Assembly: GCA_022360235.1 (NCBI GenBank)
Contig: JAKSDE010000131.1
Location: 1-5,658 of the forward strand
DNA length: 5,658 nt
Origin: Cytophagales bacterium
GTDB lineage: Bacteria > Bacteroidota > Bacteroidia > Cytophagales > Amoebophilaceae
Direction of reading: 5' to 3'
In this document: positions 4,865-5,658 of the stretch, piece by piece
Numbering within the stretch: the first letter of the stretch is position 1
Layout of the letters: each line of letters starts with the position of its first letter
The notes under the pieces: model-generated
Databases searched by the model: none
What the model was told of the DNA's origin: nothing
Seen by the model: only the letters and a program-made list of their open reading frames with translations
Made by a program: the position numbers and the translations under genes

Positions 4865-5658
4865 TCAATGGGAAGCATTCCTTAGTAATTCTACTATCTC
4901 GTTATATTTTTCACGCCCTTCAGCGTCAGATTTTTCCAACTTTGTATTTGCAAGCTCTAAGGGGGTAATACCCTCCTTATTTTTAGTTAATTTAGCGCCG
5001 TTCTCTATGAGAAATGATACTACCTCTCTATGTCCCTCCCATGCTGCATAGTGTAAAGGGCTCTCACCTCCTTTTGTTTTTTGATTCACATTTCCCCCCC
5101 AACTTTTTAGCATTTCCACTACTTTTACAGCCCCTACCTTCGCTGCTATATGCATAGGAGTTGCGCCATCAGCATCTCGTGTATTTACCTTTGCTCCTAA
5201 ATCTTTTAAACATTCTATTACTTCTTCATACCCCTCCACTATTGCCATATACATAGGAGTTGCGCCATCAGCATCTTTTTTATCTACTTTTGCTCCTAAA
5301 TTTTTTAAACATTTTATTACTTCTACATATCCCCCCCCCGCTGCCATATGCATAGGAGTCGCGCCATCAGTATCTTCTTTATCTACTTCTGCTCCTAACT
5401 CTTTTAAACATTGTGTTACGCTCACATGTCCCTCCATTGCTGCTACATGTAGGGGAGTCATACCATAGTTAGCTTCTGCATTCACGTCTGCTCCTAATTC
5501 TTGAAGCTTTTTTACTACTTCAACACGCCCCTGCTCTGCTGCTATATGCATAGGGGTGTAGGCTACATTATCGTCTTTTGCCTCTAGCTCTGCTCCTGCT
5601 TTTTGAAGTTCTTCGATTATCTCCACATACCCCTGCTCTGCTGCTATATGCAAAGGAG
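4865..5658 (-). CDS. Ankyrin-repeat protein, C-terminal part (5' end outside window)
   Basis: Only the C-terminal 264 residues are visible and the frame runs off the right edge. The first in-frame start-like codon (TTG at 5651-5653) is simply the Leu of a T-P-L-H repeat, so the true start lies outside. Seven consecutive ankyrin repeats, nearly all exactly 33 residues, follow the pattern TPLHxAAxxGxxEVVxxLxxxGAxVxxxdxdGa. A divergent last unit (TPLELANTKLEKSDAEGREKYNEIVELL) serves as C-cap before the stop. The role is protein-protein binding; in amoeba symbionts such proteins are commonly proposed host-directed effectors, but the N-terminus with any secretion signal or enzyme domain is not visible. 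Repeats 3-6 are very alike in DNA, implying recent duplication. Repeat 4 has GGG where others have EQG or MEG, encoded by nine consecutive G bases. Confidence 0.92.
   Translation of the reverse strand, partial: PLHIAAEQGYVEIIEELQKAGAELEAKDDNVAYTPMHIAAEQGRVEVVKKLQELGADVNAEANYGMTPLHVAAMEGHVSVTQCLKELGAEVDKEDTDGATPMHMAAGGGYVEVIKCLKNLGAKVDKKDADGATPMYMAIVEGYEEVIECLKDLGAKVNTRDADGATPMHIAAKVGAVKVVEMLKSWGGNVNQKTKGGESPLHYAAWEGHREVVSFLIENGAKLTKNKEGITPLELANTKLEKSDAEGREKYNEIVELLRNASH
4967..5658 (-). repeat. 99-bp tandem repeats encoding ankyrin units
   Basis: Unit starts (minus strand) lie at 5557, 5458, 5359, 5260, 5161 and 5062, with an incomplete unit at the window edge. The period is exactly 99 bases; the last full unit is 96 bases. 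Between neighbouring units there are long identical blocks: 5153-5177 and 5252-5276 are the same 25 bases, offset by 99. The block at 5351-5375 differs from these at only two positions. Confidence 0.9.

Noticed and set aside
4785..5051. Plus-strand open frame of 88 codons with a hydrophobic start resembling a signal peptide.
   Set aside because: It overlaps the ankyrin gene antisense; its Leu/Ser/Phe richness is what the reverse complement of the purine-rich strand gives.
4967..5658. Regular 99-base repeats considered as a CRISPR-like array.
   Set aside because: The repeats are in-frame coding units of an ankyrin protein with no unrelated spacers.

Overview
This AT-rich window looks like a chromosomal segment of a host-associated Bacteroidota bacterium. 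'Candidatus Amoebophilus asiaticus' or a relative such as Cardinium is the best guess. The reasons are two exact Bacteroidota-type -7 promoter boxes (TATATTTG), a lipoprotein with an acidic stretch after the lipobox cysteine, degraded and nested insertion sequences, an ankyrin-repeat gene, and a signal-peptide protein carrying a deaminase-like domain. The taxon is inferred from gene content and style, not from a marker gene.

Layout, left to right. (a) Positions 1 to about 417 hold the left part of an IS1-family element on the minus strand, cut by the window edge. Its transposase keeps the zinc finger, the helix-turn-helix and the first catalytic Asp, then meets a canonical A_AAA_AAC slippery heptamer. 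After the heptamer the recognisable IS1 sequence continues in the -1 frame. (b) Positions about 420-602 hold a plus-strand relic of an IS5/IS1182-like element: a transposase N-terminus with stops, then a terminal-repeat-like sequence. The IS1 element seems to have inserted into it. (c) Positions 614-1924, minus strand, encode a predicted outer-membrane beta-barrel protein with a 3 x 48-bp in-frame tandem repeat behind its signal peptide. A well-formed Bacteroidota promoter precedes it. (d) Positions 2106-2432, minus, encode an A-type Fe-S carrier (IscA/HesB/ErpA family), apparently monocistronic. Its stop codon lies at the start of a 16-bp perfect tandem duplication. (e) Positions 2614-3354, minus, encode a YceI-family lipoprotein. 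(f) About 300 bp without a gene follows. (g) Positions 3665-4714, minus, encode a protein with a signal peptide and a C-terminal cytidine-deaminase-like domain (HAE plus CxxC), the most interesting gene here. (h) From 4865 to the right edge, minus, lies the C-terminal part of an ankyrin-repeat protein with a 9-G tract in its coding sequence.

All six recognisable protein-coding genes, including the IS1 transposase, are on the minus strand, but the gaps between them (150-307 bp) and the separate promoters argue for independent transcription rather than one operon. Two are ordinary housekeeping or envelope genes (Fe-S carrier, YceI). The deaminase-like and ankyrin genes look like secreted or host-directed effectors, and the beta-barrel is a likely surface protein. 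Together with the nested IS debris this reads as an accessory, host-interaction stretch of a symbiont genome.
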